Shown in pieces: positions 1 to 8,803 of a stretch of DNA of 64,000 nucleotides. The notes beneath the pieces are model-generated. The model worked only from the letters and a program-made list of their open reading frames with translations. It did not search any database and was not told the origin of the DNA. Both the position numbers and the translations under genes were made by a program. The first letter of the stretch is position 1. Each line of letters opens with the position of its first letter. The stretch is from Lacibacter sp. H375 (GTDB lineage Bacteria > Bacteroidota > Bacteroidia > Chitinophagales > Chitinophagaceae): positions 248,001-312,000 of the forward strand of contig NZ_JBBKTT010000001.1 of assembly GCF_037892425.1 (NCBI RefSeq). Direction: 5' to 3'.

Positions 1-719
1 ATCCGGATTTCCGTTGGTTTGTGGAAGAAATTAAAAAGCTTGGTAAGCATATCATTGTACGTTGTAATCTTACCATCATTCTTGCGAATAAACGTTTTCA
101 TGATCTGCCTAAATTTTTCAAACAGCATCAAATAGAAGTTGCCTCATCGCTTCCCTCCTACTCAAAAGACCGTACAGACCGTCAGCGTGGTGATGGTGTG
201 TTTGAAGATTCGGTGAAAGCATTACAAATGTTAAATGCAGTTGGTTATGGAGTGGAAGGCACGGGGTTAATTCTGAACCTTGTTTACAATCCCGCCGGTG
301 CTTTTTTACCTGCGCCGCAAAACGCTTTAGAAAAAGAATACAAAGCAGCGTTGAAAAAAGATTTCGGCATTGTTTTCAATTCGTTGTTTACGATTACAAA
401 TATGCCCATCAGTCGTTATCTCGATTACCTGTTGCAAACAGAAAACTATGAGAAGTATATGGAAAAACTGATTGCAGCTTTTAATCCGGCTGCTGCTGCA
501 AACGTTATGTGCCGCACTACGCTTTCCATTGGGTGGGATGGCTATATCTACGATTGTGATTTTAATCAGATGCTGGAAATGAAGGTATCGTGTAAAGAAT
601 CGCAGCATTTATCAACCTTCAATGCGGCAGCATTAACTAACAGAGAGATTATTATCAACCAGCATTGCTACGGCTGCACTGCAGGTATGGGTAGCAGTTG
701 TGGTGGTGCAGTAGCATAA
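1..719 (+). CDS. arsS: ArsS, arsenosugar biosynthesis radical SAM protein (C-terminal part)
   Basis: The reading frame is already open at base 3 and ends at 719, so only about 238 C-terminal residues are present; the radical-SAM CxxxCxxC core lies outside the window. The C-terminal domain carries a CRTTLSIGWDGYIYDCDFNQ stretch and the terminal HCYGCTAGMGSSCGGA signature, which I recognise as the C-terminal cysteine-rich domain of ArsS (formerly DUF3641, the rSAM 'selenodomain' family). Some relatives carry selenocysteine; here the positions are cysteine. ArsS is known to act after ArsM, joining a deoxyadenosyl group to dimethylarsenite on the way to arsenosugars. It is followed on the same strand by a TonB receptor, PiT, ArsM and a glycosyltransferase, which supports the call. 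Confidence 0.88.
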   Translation, partial: PDFRWFVEEIKKLGKHIIVRCNLTIILANKRFHDLPKFFKQHQIEVASSLPSYSKDRTDRQRGDGVFEDSVKALQMLNAVGYGVEGTGLILNLVYNPAGAFLPAPQNALEKEYKAALKKDFGIVFNSLFTITNMPISRYLDYLLQTENYEKYMEKLIAAFNPAAAANVMCRTTLSIGWDGYIYDCDFNQMLEMKVSCKESQHLSTFNAAALTNREIIINQHCYGCTAGMGSSCGGAVA

Positions 720-798
720 TTGAAATCGAATGTATAACCATTCTTAAAAAACCGCATGCACAATTCTTTCGTTTATACGAGAGGGTAACAACTGTCGT

Positions 799-3700
799 AT
801 GGCGAAAAATTTTCCGGCAATTCATTTCATCAAGTCTGTACTGCTTTTTATCACAAGGCATCATATTTTAGTAACGCTGGGATTATGTTCTCTCGCATTT
901 CAAATAAATGCACAGATTACAAGTGCGGGCATACGTGGCAATGTAAGAGCGCAAAATGGGGAAGAGCTTGAAAGGATAACCATACAGGCAATTCATGAAC
1001 CTACAAAATCAGTGTATGCAACCGTTTCCCAAAAAGGAGGAACTTACAATTTACCCAATCTTAAAAGTGGCGGACCTTACACGCTCATTTTTTCTTATAT
1101 CGGATTTGCGAGTGATACACTTACTGATGTTCAATTAAGTTTAGGCAGCATAGAAAATATCAACAGTGTTTTACAACCACTTTCAACCTCTTTAGAGGAT
1201 ATTATTATCCGTAGTAATAAAAAAATCATTCGCAGAACCGGTGCCGGTACTTCTATTTCAAAAAGCCAGATTGAAAATTTTCCTACCATTAGCAGAAGTT
1301 TACAGGATTTTACACGTTTAAGCCCACAATCAAATGGCAACAGTTTAAGCGGTACCAATTATCGCTATAATAATTTAAGCATTGATGGAGCCGCTTTGAA
1401 TGATGCATTTGGTTTTACCGAACCTGCAAGTGGTGCAGGCGGATCATTGGCATCGGGCACTCCCGGAGGCTTAGCAAAAACACAACCCATCAGTTTAGAA
1501 GCCATACAGGAAGTACAGGTAGAAGTATCGCCTTACACAGTAACGTTAGGAAATTTTACCGGGGGCAGTATTAATGCTGTCACAAGAAGTGGTACAAATC
1601 AATTTTCAGGTTCTGCTTTTTTCTCAGGGAGAAACCAATGGTTAACCGGACCAACAGCCGATGCAAAGCGCCAACGCATAGAAAATTTTTCTGATTATCA
1701 AACCGGCTTTCGACTGGGAGGCCCAATCATCAAGAATAAACTTTTCTATTTTACAGCTATTGAAATTGCAAGAAGAAACGAACCTGTTGCATTCGCACCC
1801 GGCAGCGATGGCTCAGCTATACCGTTTGCACTTGCAAAAGCATTGTACGATACGGTTCTATCCCGTTACAACTATGATCTTGGCTCTTATGAAGATGTTA
1901 CCTTAAAGATCAACAGCGATAAATTTTTTGCGAAGCTTGACTGGAATGTGAATAGTGTACACAAACTGAGCATCAGGCACAATTATGTACAGGCATTTGC
2001 AGATAACAATGAACGGTCTGCAAACATTCTAAACTTCGGCAGCCAGGGATTCCGGCACAGCAGTAAAACGCATAGTGCGGTGTTTGAAGCAAAATCCAAT
2101 TTCTCAAATCGTCTTTCCAGTAACCTCATTATTGGTTTCACCAACACAAAAGATGAGCGGCAGATCAAAGGAGATCTGTTTCCACATATTGAAATTACTT
2201 ACAACACTGCCAATACTATTTATCTGGGAGCGTACCGTGAAGCGGCGGTATATGGATTGAATTTAAAAACAATTGAACTAACGGATAACCTTACGTTCTA
2301 CCGAAGAAAACAAACGATCACCATTGGCACGCACAATGAATTTTACAATATTGACTATCGTTTCCTTACCGCATTTAACGGACGTTGGGCTTACAGAAGC
2401 GTGGATGATTTTTTTGCTGAGAAACCAAGCCGCATACGTGGTGTTTATAATTTACAGAATAACGATTATGAATTCAACAGAAATAATCCGTCAGCCAGTT
2501 TTCGTGTGTTTTTATTGAGTCAATACATACAGGATGAAATTGCAATCACAAAAAACTTACGTGTAACAGCAGGCATCCGTTTTGATTTTACGGCTTACCC
2601 CGACAGACCTTCCGTAAATCCTGATGTAACAAAAACAAAAGGTTTTGAAAATTTTTCCAACAGTAACAATCCATATCCGCAAATTGCACCACGAGTTGGT
2701 TTCAACTGGAATATAAACGGTAACCAACAACTGGTACTAAGAGGTGGAAGCGGCATCTTCAATGGCCGTATGCCATTTGCATGGCTGGCGTATCCTTATT
2801 ACAACAGTGGTACAACCTATGGCAATGTAGATGTTCGTCCCACAATAAGTGTTCCGTTGATCAACGATGTATCGCAGATTGCTGCCACCTATCAACCCGG
2901 CATACGTGAAATTAATTTACTCGATAACAATTACAAACTACCACAGGTATTCCGTAACAGTTTAGGTATCGATTTTAAAACGGAGAATGGCTGGTCACTT
3001 TCTGTTGAAGCTGTATATACAAAAACATTGAATGATGTGTTGTATAAAACAATCAATCTGAAAGACAGTACTGCCGGTTTAACCGGAGCAGGTGATAACC
3101 GAACTGTATATCTTGGCAATGGAAATGCACAAAAGCTGAATGCTTCTTTCACGAACGTATTTCTGTTAACCAACACGAATGAAGGTTACCGCTATCAACT
3201 TTCTGTTACAGTCGGAAAACGCATCAAAGCGTTTCAATTTCTTACCGCTTACACGTATGGCGTATCAAAAGATATTTCCAATGGTGTACGTGTTTCGCCA
3301 CAGGCGAATTGGGAATTCAATCAAACGATTTTACCGAATGCTCCGCAGTTATCTTATTCTAACTTCGATCTGCGTCATCGCAGCATCAGCAATCTTCAAT
3401 ACAATCATAAGTGGAAACGCAGCAGTGTAAATGTGATCTTTGTTTATACATTACAATCCGGCAGTCCGTATACCTATACCTATATTGGCGACATAAACCG
3501 TGATGGTTCACCTAACAACGATCTGATTTATATTCCACGCAATCAAACTGAAAGTAACCTCGTTGATATAAAAGATGCGGCGGGAAATATAGTAACAACT
3601 GCTGCTGCTCAATGGGAGCAATTGAATAATTACATCGAACGAGATCGCTACCTCAGTAAACGAAGAGGCCAGTATGCAGAACGAAATGGAGCACGCACTC

Positions 3701-4005
3701 CCTGGAATCAGCAACTTGATATGAAGGTTATGTATTCGATACAATTAGGTTCCGAAGAACAAAATCATACACTTGGTTTTTCACTGGATGTATTTAATCT
3801 TTCCAATCTTATTTCGAGAAACTGGGGACGGCAATATTATGTTCCCAATATTTTAAACAGCAGTTACCAACTACTCACTGTTGCAAGAGTGAACAGTTCA
3901 TTACAAACGGAATTAAATTTTTCAAACCCGCAAACAAAAGCCTGGCAATACGATGCACTGCTCTCCAGAGCGCAGGGGTTATTCAGCATTCGTTACAGTT
4001 TTTAA
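799..4005 (+). CDS. TonB-dependent receptor with N-terminal carboxypeptidase-regulatory-like domain (Oar type)
   Basis: A 1068-residue outer-membrane receptor. A long signal peptide ends near LAFQINAQ (about residue 39). A carboxypeptidase-regulatory-like/Ig-like domain covers about 40-125, a plug about 130-270 (SIDGAALNDAF and a GGSINAVTRSGTN segment), and the rest is a beta-barrel ending in the aromatic LFSIRYSF. This plan matches Oar-like TonB receptors rather than SusC, and no SusD gene follows. The PiT gene starts only 9 bp after the stop, so the two are almost surely co-transcribed. Sitting between arsS and arsM, it may take up arsenate, phosphate or an arsenical, but the substrate cannot be read from sequence. 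The start is the only methionine ahead of the signal peptide. Confidence 0.88.
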   Translation: MAKNFPAIHFIKSVLLFITRHHILVTLGLCSLAFQINAQITSAGIRGNVRAQNGEELERITIQAIHEPTKSVYATVSQKGGTYNLPNLKSGGPYTLIFSYIGFASDTLTDVQLSLGSIENINSVLQPLSTSLEDIIIRSNKKIIRRTGAGTSISKSQIENFPTISRSLQDFTRLSPQSNGNSLSGTNYRYNNLSIDGAALNDAFGFTEPASGAGGSLASGTPGGLAKTQPISLEAIQEVQVEVSPYTVTLGNFTGGSINAVTRSGTNQFSGSAFFSGRNQWLTGPTADAKRQRIENFSDYQTGFRLGGPIIKNKLFYFTAIEIARRNEPVAFAPGSDGSAIPFALAKALYDTVLSRYNYDLGSYEDVTLKINSDKFFAKLDWNVNSVHKLSIRHNYVQAFADNNERSANILNFGSQGFRHSSKTHSAVFEAKSNFSNRLSSNLIIGFTNTKDERQIKGDLFPHIEITYNTANTIYLGAYREAAVYGLNLKTIELTDNLTFYRRKQTITIGTHNEFYNIDYRFLTAFNGRWAYRSVDDFFAEKPSRIRGVYNLQNNDYEFNRNNPSASFRVFLLSQYIQDEIAITKNLRVTAGIRFDFTAYPDRPSVNPDVTKTKGFENFSNSNNPYPQIAPRVGFNWNINGNQQLVLRGGSGIFNGRMPFAWLAYPYYNSGTTYGNVDVRPTISVPLINDVSQIAATYQPGIREINLLDNNYKLPQVFRNSLGIDFKTENGWSLSVEAVYTKTLNDVLYKTINLKDSTAGLTGAGDNRTVYLGNGNAQKLNASFTNVFLLTNTNEGYRYQLSVTVGKRIKAFQFLTAYTYGVSKDISNGVRVSPQANWEFNQTILPNAPQLSYSNFDLRHRSISNLQYNHKWKRSSVNVIFVYTLQSGSPYTYTYIGDINRDGSPNNDLIYIPRNQTESNLVDIKDAAGNIVTTAAAQWEQLNNYIERDRYLSKRRGQYAERNGARTPWNQQLDMKVMYSIQLGSEEQNHTLGFSLDVFNLSNLISRNWGRQYYVPNILNSSYQLLTVARVNSSLQTELNFSNPQTKAWQYDALLSRAQGLFSIRYSF

Positions 4006-4014
4006 ATTCTATAC

Positions 4015-4995
4015 ATGACATTTCTCTTATTGCTTGCAGTGCTTTTACTTACATACGCCAATGGTGCGAATGATAATTTTAAAGGAACTGCTACTTTATG
4101 GGGAAGTGGCACGTTGAACTACAAGCAGGCACTGTTGCTTGCAACACTATTTACATTCGCCGGATCGATCTGTTCCTATTTTCTTGCAAATGGATTGGTG
4201 AAAAATTTTTCAGGTAAAGGTTTAGTGCCCGATGAAATATTACAGACAAAAGAATTTGTATTGGCCGTTGCAGGTAGTACCGGTATTACTATTTTACTGG
4301 CAACATTCTTAGGTTTTCCTGTTTCAACTACGCACGGTTTAGTGGGTGCATTAGTTGGTGCGGGCATTGTAACTGCAGGCAGCAAGGTTGATATAAGTGT
4401 ATTAGGTAAAACATTTTTTCTTCCATTACTCATCAGTCCGTTGATCGCCATTCTTATAACAGGTATTCTGTATAAGATCATTTCCACAACAAAGAAAACC
4501 GACTATACTGTTGCTGGATTATCCATAACAGGCAACAGATCGTTTCTTAACCCGCTTCACTATCTCAGTGCAGGCGTTGTAAGTTTTGCAAGAGGGTTGA
4601 ACGATACACCTAAACTCATTTCACTACTATTACTTTCAACTTATTTCAGTATGCCCATCAACTTTTTACTACTTGCAGTTGTAATGGCAATTGGAGGATT
4701 GATCAATGCACGCAAAATTGCTGAGACCATGAGTAAAAAAATTACAAGGCTTTCACCCCAACAGGGATTATTGGCGAATATGGTTACCGGCACAATGGTG
4801 ATCATTGCCAGTAAATTTGGGTTACCCGTTTCTACCACACATGTATCTGTTGGCAGTCTTTATGGCATTGGTCTTTCTGCAAAATCTGCCGATAATAAAG
4901 AAATAGCGAAGATCGCATTATCATGGCTGCTCACGTTGCCAATTGCAGCCATCATCAGTGCAACCATTTATTTTATTATATCGTATATCAACTAA
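4015..4995 (+). CDS. PiT-family inorganic phosphate transporter
   Basis: A 326-residue, highly hydrophobic inner-membrane carrier with the internal duplication of the PiT family. GANDNFKG at residues 17-24 is mirrored by RGLNDTPK near residue 193, and the paired motifs GFPVSTTHGLVGA and GLPVSTTHVSVGS appear in each half. PiT proteins carry metal-phosphate with H+ or Na+, and arsenate is a known competing substrate. The gene is 9 bp behind the TonB receptor and 24 bp ahead of arsM, so it forms part of the ars operon. No phoU-like gene is next to it, which is unusual for bacterial PiT genes and hints at a role tied to arsenic rather than general phosphate supply (inference). Confidence 0.9.
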   Translation: MTFLLLLAVLLLTYANGANDNFKGTATLWGSGTLNYKQALLLATLFTFAGSICSYFLANGLVKNFSGKGLVPDEILQTKEFVLAVAGSTGITILLATFLGFPVSTTHGLVGALVGAGIVTAGSKVDISVLGKTFFLPLLISPLIAILITGILYKIISTTKKTDYTVAGLSITGNRSFLNPLHYLSAGVVSFARGLNDTPKLISLLLLSTYFSMPINFLLLAVVMAIGGLINARKIAETMSKKITRLSPQQGLLANMVTGTMVIIASKFGLPVSTTHVSVGSLYGIGLSAKSADNKEIAKIALSWLLTLPIAAIISATIYFIISYIN

Positions 4996-5019
4996 ACTCA
5001 CCATCAAATAAAAAAGACA

Positions 5020-5994
5020 ATGAGCACTACTTATCTCGAAACAACAAAAAATGTTTACAAAGAAGCCGCTGAAAACCCGCAAGTTGGTTTGTGCTGCACC
5101 ACTACACCCATTTGGCAATTGCCAGGATTAGATATTCCGGTGCGTATGCAACAGATGAATTACGGATGTGGCAGTACCGTTCATCCAAGAGATCTCGTGA
5201 ATAATCCACGAATACTGTATGTTGGCGTTGGCGGAGGAATGGAGTTGTTGCAGTTTGCCTATTTCAGTCGCCAGTTAAATGGTGTGATAGGTGTTGATGT
5301 GGTGGATGAAATGTTGCAGGCAAGCAGAGACAATTTTACAGAAGCTGAACGGAAAAATTCCTGGTTCCGTTCCGAGTTTGTGGATCTGCGTAAAGGTGAT
5401 GCATTGAATTTGCCGGTTGAAGACAACAGTATTGATGTGGCTGCACAAAATTGCCTCTTCAATATTTTTAAACAGGAAGAATTGAAACTGGCATTAGAAG
5501 AAATGTATCGTGTGTTGAAACCAAGAGGTCGTTTGGTGATGAGTGATCCAACCTGTGAGCAGGATATTCCGGAGAACCTGCGTGAAGATGAACGCCTGCG
5601 GGCTTTATGTTTAAGTGGTTCTTTACCGTTGTGGGATTATATTAAAATGATCACCGATGCAGGATTTGGTACAGTAGAAATAAGAGCGAAACGTCCGTAT
5701 CGTATTCTTGATCCAAAGAATTATGATACCAACGAATTACTCTTTATTGAAAGTGTGGAAGTGTGTGCCATTAAAGATCCGATGCCTGCTGATGGACCTT
5801 GTGTGTTTACCGGTAAAACAGCAATTTATTTTGGAAATGAAGAATGCTTTGATGATGAGAAAGGGCATGTATTATTGCCCAATCAACCATTAGCGGTATG
5901 CGATAAAACCGCAGCTGCATTGGCCTCATTAAACCGTGAAGATATTTATATTTCAGGCTCTACCTGGTTTTACGACGGTGGTGGATGCTGCTAA
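5020..5994 (+). CDS. arsM: ArsM, arsenite S-adenosylmethionine methyltransferase (arsenosugar type)
   Basis: A 324-residue class I methyltransferase. The SAM-binding loop is VGVGGGME (about 68-75), followed by the GVDVVDEML acidic strand. Cysteine pairs suited to binding trivalent arsenic are visible: Cys25-Cys26, Cys50 in NYGCGS, and a terminal GGGCC. The C-terminal extension with further cysteines is typical of the ArsM found beside ArsS in arsenosugar clusters. The family methylates arsenite to mono- and dimethyl arsenicals. The gene lies 24 bp after the PiT gene and 13 bp before a glycosyltransferase. The ATG at 5020 is preceded by AAAAAAGACA, giving no strong Shine-Dalgarno, as is usual in Bacteroidota. 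Confidence 0.9.
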   Translation: MSTTYLETTKNVYKEAAENPQVGLCCTTTPIWQLPGLDIPVRMQQMNYGCGSTVHPRDLVNNPRILYVGVGGGMELLQFAYFSRQLNGVIGVDVVDEMLQASRDNFTEAERKNSWFRSEFVDLRKGDALNLPVEDNSIDVAAQNCLFNIFKQEELKLALEEMYRVLKPRGRLVMSDPTCEQDIPENLREDERLRALCLSGSLPLWDYIKMITDAGFGTVEIRAKRPYRILDPKNYDTNELLFIESVEVCAIKDPMPADGPCVFTGKTAIYFGNEECFDDEKGHVLLPNQPLAVCDKTAAALASLNREDIYISGSTWFYDGGGCC

Positions 5995-6007
5995 TGCTAA
6001 AACTTAC

Positions 6008-6634
6008 ATGACCAAGAAAGCAATTATTGTATTTGTAAAAAATCCCGAACCGGGAAAAGTAAAAACAAGATTAGCAAAGGATATCGGCGATGCTGCAGCG
6101 GTTGACGTTTACCGTCAGTTGCTGCGGCATACGCATGATGTGCTGATACCTGTTGCCGCAAATAAATTCGTTTTCTATGCAGATGAAATTAATCGTCTTG
6201 ATCTGTGGGAAACAAATTCGTTTTACAAACAGCTGCAGTATGGAAATGATTTGGGCGAACGGATGCAACATGCGTTTTCTTTTTTGTTTGAACTGGGTTA
6301 TGAACATGTGCTGATCATCGGCAGCGATTGTCCGCAACTCTCTACAGAGCATCTGAACAAGGCATTTGAATTATTGGAAACACATGATGTATGCATTGGA
6401 CCGGTTGATGATGGAGGTTATTATTTACTTGGATTACGTGCTGTTCATCCAGCATTTTTCAGTAACAAAGCATGGAGTACCGACAGTGTTTACAGCAGCA
6501 CTATCAACGATGCAGCTGAGGCCGGGTTAACGGTTGCTGTAACCGAACAGTTAAGAGATGTAGACACGCTTATTGATTGGGAAGAGTTGAAAGAATTACT
6601 CGATTATCAGAAAGCTTCACCAATGGTAAAATAA
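6008..6634 (+). CDS. TIGR04282-type arsenosugar biosynthesis glycosyltransferase
   Basis: A 208-residue protein with a nucleotidyltransferase-like GT-A fold. The N-terminus IVFVKNPEPGKVKTRLAKDI matches the CofC/MobA-like family, followed by DLGERMQHAF, GSDCPQLS and GPVDDGGYYLLGL. This is the 'rSAM/selenodomain-associated' family 1 (TIGR04282), repeatedly found with ArsS. I chose the ATG at 6008 because an upstream in-frame start at 5936 would overlap arsM by 59 bp and add residues that do not fit the family. Its last 28 bp overlap the 3' end of the convergent Omp85-like gene. The product probably supplies the sugar-transfer step of arsenosugar synthesis, though its donor is unknown. Confidence 0.85.
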   Translation: MTKKAIIVFVKNPEPGKVKTRLAKDIGDAAAVDVYRQLLRHTHDVLIPVAANKFVFYADEINRLDLWETNSFYKQLQYGNDLGERMQHAFSFLFELGYEHVLIIGSDCPQLSTEHLNKAFELLETHDVCIGPVDDGGYYLLGLRAVHPAFFSNKAWSTDSVYSSTINDAAEAGLTVAVTEQLRDVDTLIDWEELKELLDYQKASPMVK

Positions 6635-7680
6635 AAAGCGGTTGAATTTTTTCCAAAACCTGCGTCTAAACGCAGGTTTATTTTTTCGGCAGGGTTTAAT
6701 GCAAAACGAAGTCCTGCACCGTACGTTGTACGAATATGCTCCGCAATATTTTTCAGTTGATCATTTACTGCACCTGCATTGGCGAACACCGTTCCACCAA
6801 ATCGTTTGTAGATCTTGAAGCGGTATTCTGTTCCTGCTGCCAGGAGATTTTTATCCCGGTAGCGCCCTTCATAAAACCCACGCATTTTTTTATTACCACC
6901 CAACAATGCCAGTTGACTGAACGGTACATTTCCATCAACCATGTCTGCAAACAGATTAAAAGCCCACACATTTTTTCGTTTGGTTGAAAGATAAGTGGAT
7001 GCATCAAGTGTATAGCGCTTGTATTTATAGTTGCTGCCGGTTACATTACCGTAGAACTGTGCTCCTGCATCAACAAACACACCGGCGCCGGCAAAGAAAA
7101 TATTATCACGGGTATCGTAATTCAATGCGGGACCAATACCTGAAATAAAACTTCGTGTACTTCCTTCGATTGTACCAGATGAAAGTTGCTTGCCCTGTTC
7201 TGTTTCCACCACACGATAATCTTCCAACCAATAACGCAGGCCTGCATAGAGCTTTGGATTGATCTTACGCAACACATTCAATCGCACTCTTGGATAGTTT
7301 ACTTTGTATAATTCTTTGTAATCAGCAGGCTGATCATTTCCGATGCCGAAAAAGTAGTATGAGTATTTGTAATAACCCACTTCGCCATAAGCAGTAAACT
7401 TGCTTCCGGGTGTGTAAATACGAAACGGTGCATACAATAACAGTTGCTTATTAAATGTATAGGCTGCTCCAAACTGCACTTGAGAAGGATAAAGTTGTGC
7501 AGTATCTTTTTTATTCCGGAACGTATACGCTGCAAATCCGCCAACAGCCACGCTTGTTTCAGGCGAATAAAACACAACGGGAAATGCAGATAGACGACGA
7601 GGTTTATTTTTTCTGCTGCTGTCTTGCGAAAAAACATTTGCTGTAAAAAAAAAGATGACTGCAGAAAAAATAAACCTCAT
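6607..7680 (-). CDS. BamA/TamA-like (Omp85) outer membrane barrel protein, no POTRA domains
   Basis: A 357-residue exported protein with a signal peptide (MRFIFSAVIFFFTANVFSQ). It goes almost straight into beta-barrel strands, and no POTRA repeats are visible, so it is much shorter than BamA or TamA. The barrel part contains the Omp85 'surface antigen' pattern: a GGNKKMRGFYEGRYRDKN loop (comparable to the VRGY/F-type barrel motif), then alternating aromatic strands and a C-terminal FYFTIGEAF. It is the last gene of a minus-strand run (VOC protein 16 bp upstream) and overlaps the 3' end of the convergent glycosyltransferase by 28 bp. The function is unknown; short POTRA-less Omp85 proteins are common in Bacteroidota. 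Confidence 0.75.
   Translation of the reverse strand: MRFIFSAVIFFFTANVFSQDSSRKNKPRRLSAFPVVFYSPETSVAVGGFAAYTFRNKKDTAQLYPSQVQFGAAYTFNKQLLLYAPFRIYTPGSKFTAYGEVGYYKYSYYFFGIGNDQPADYKELYKVNYPRVRLNVLRKINPKLYAGLRYWLEDYRVVETEQGKQLSSGTIEGSTRSFISGIGPALNYDTRDNIFFAGAGVFVDAGAQFYGNVTGSNYKYKRYTLDASTYLSTKRKNVWAFNLFADMVDGNVPFSQLALLGGNKKMRGFYEGRYRDKNLLAAGTEYRFKIYKRFGGTVFANAGAVNDQLKNIAEHIRTTYGAGLRFALNPAEKINLRLDAGFGKNSTAFYFTIGEAF
6656..6686 (+). terminator. Rho-independent terminator of the ars operon, inside a convergent gene
   Basis: A 9-bp perfect stem AAACCTGCG / CGCAGGTTT (6656-6664 / 6671-6679) with a TCTAAA loop is followed by ATTTTTT. It lies 21 bp after the glycosyltransferase stop. It is also within the C-terminal codons (NLRLDAGF region) of the minus-strand barrel gene, so it could be partly a coding coincidence. 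Confidence 0.6.
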
Positions 7681-7696
7681 AATTGTGTGGCGCCTG

Positions 7697-8755
7697 CTAC
7701 ACTTTTACCCTCGAGAAACTGAGACTTTTTACCATCCAGTTGGGTAACGGTTTTTCAGGCTTCCTGTTTTTTAAGTTTAAATACCATCCTATTTTTTTCA
7801 GGATGGGTACACGATGTGTTTCTACATATTCGATCCATGTTCCGTCCGGATCTTCGTTGTACGAAAAGTGACCGGCTGCTTCACCCATATCAAAACTATT
7901 GGCACTGTCAACGGTGAACGGAAAACCATTTTCATTGCAGATGCGTTCGTGTTCTTCGTAACCATTAATATCAAAGCACACATGAATGTATCCCTGATCG
8001 CCCCAATAGCGGTTTTCAAAAATCTTCTTGGGCGTACGATCAGTTACTTCAATCAATTCAACATAGGTTGGGCCGAGTAACTTTGAAAATGCCCCTTCCT
8101 GTTTGCGTGTATGTCCCAGCATCACACGTTTGAAATTGTGTTGCCCACCGGGTATGTTGCTGAACTCATCGTAATGACCTTCATCCAAAAACAATTGCTT
8201 ATCGTAACCCAATACTTTTTCATAAAACGGAATTGCTTTCGCTATTGAACTAACGCCGATGGTTACGCCACAAACACCACCGGTATGTCTTCCAGTATCA
8301 CTGAACCAATTTTCATCCGCCATTACTTCAAAAATATTTCCGTACGGATCTTTCATGAAGAACGATTCAATGCCACCCGGATTTTCTTTTGGTGCGCTCA
8401 ACAGGTTTAAACCTGCTTTCTGATATTCAGCATAAGCAGCTTTTACATTTTTACATTTGATCTTGATCATGAAAATACCTGTGTCACCCAACTGCACTTC
8501 AAATGTAGCAGGTTGTGATTTGCGGCTGCGGTATTCCCAAATTTCAAATCCACCACCACCTTGCATGTTCAATGCAAGGATTGCATATCGCTCGTGACCT
8601 TCACCACCGGTATAACGTTTCATCAGCTCTGCCCGTGCAGCATCTTTAAACACAACTACATCGGTTCCAAAATGTTTATTGTACCAGATAAATGCTTCAT
8701 CTGCATTTGTTACACCGATACCTACCTGCTGAATACCACTGATGATCCGTTTCAT
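7697..8755 (-). CDS. VOC-superfamily protein with two glyoxalase-like modules
   Basis: A 352-residue cytosolic protein. Two vicinal-oxygen-chelate modules are seen. The first begins at IQQVGIGVTNADEAFIWYNK and contains FFMKDPYGNIFEVM. The second begins at VCGVTIGVSSIAKAIPFYEKVL and contains YIHVCFDING and HFSYNEDPDGTWIEYVE. The paired beta-alpha-beta layout resembles glyoxalase/dioxygenases, and 4-hydroxyphenylpyruvate dioxygenase is a distant possibility, but I do not see its usual C-terminal region. The substrate is unknown. The gene ends 16 bp upstream of the Omp85-like gene and probably forms an operon with it. Confidence 0.75.
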   Translation of the reverse strand: MKRIISGIQQVGIGVTNADEAFIWYNKHFGTDVVVFKDAARAELMKRYTGGEGHERYAILALNMQGGGGFEIWEYRSRKSQPATFEVQLGDTGIFMIKIKCKNVKAAYAEYQKAGLNLLSAPKENPGGIESFFMKDPYGNIFEVMADENWFSDTGRHTGGVCGVTIGVSSIAKAIPFYEKVLGYDKQLFLDEGHYDEFSNIPGGQHNFKRVMLGHTRKQEGAFSKLLGPTYVELIEVTDRTPKKIFENRYWGDQGYIHVCFDINGYEEHERICNENGFPFTVDSANSFDMGEAAGHFSYNEDPDGTWIEYVETHRVPILKKIGWYLNLKNRKPEKPLPNWMVKSLSFSRVKV

Positions 8756-8803
8756 TGAACTTATTTTTATTTACGAAAGCGTGAAGATATTAGTTTTTCG
8801 AAT

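Noticed and set aside
6607-7680. A full BamA (essential barrel assembly factor)
   Set aside because: No POTRA domains and less than half the length of BamA; only the barrel part is present.
7697-8755. 4-hydroxyphenylpyruvate dioxygenase
   Set aside because: Two VOC modules are seen, but the conserved C-terminal region and length of HPPD are not convincing.
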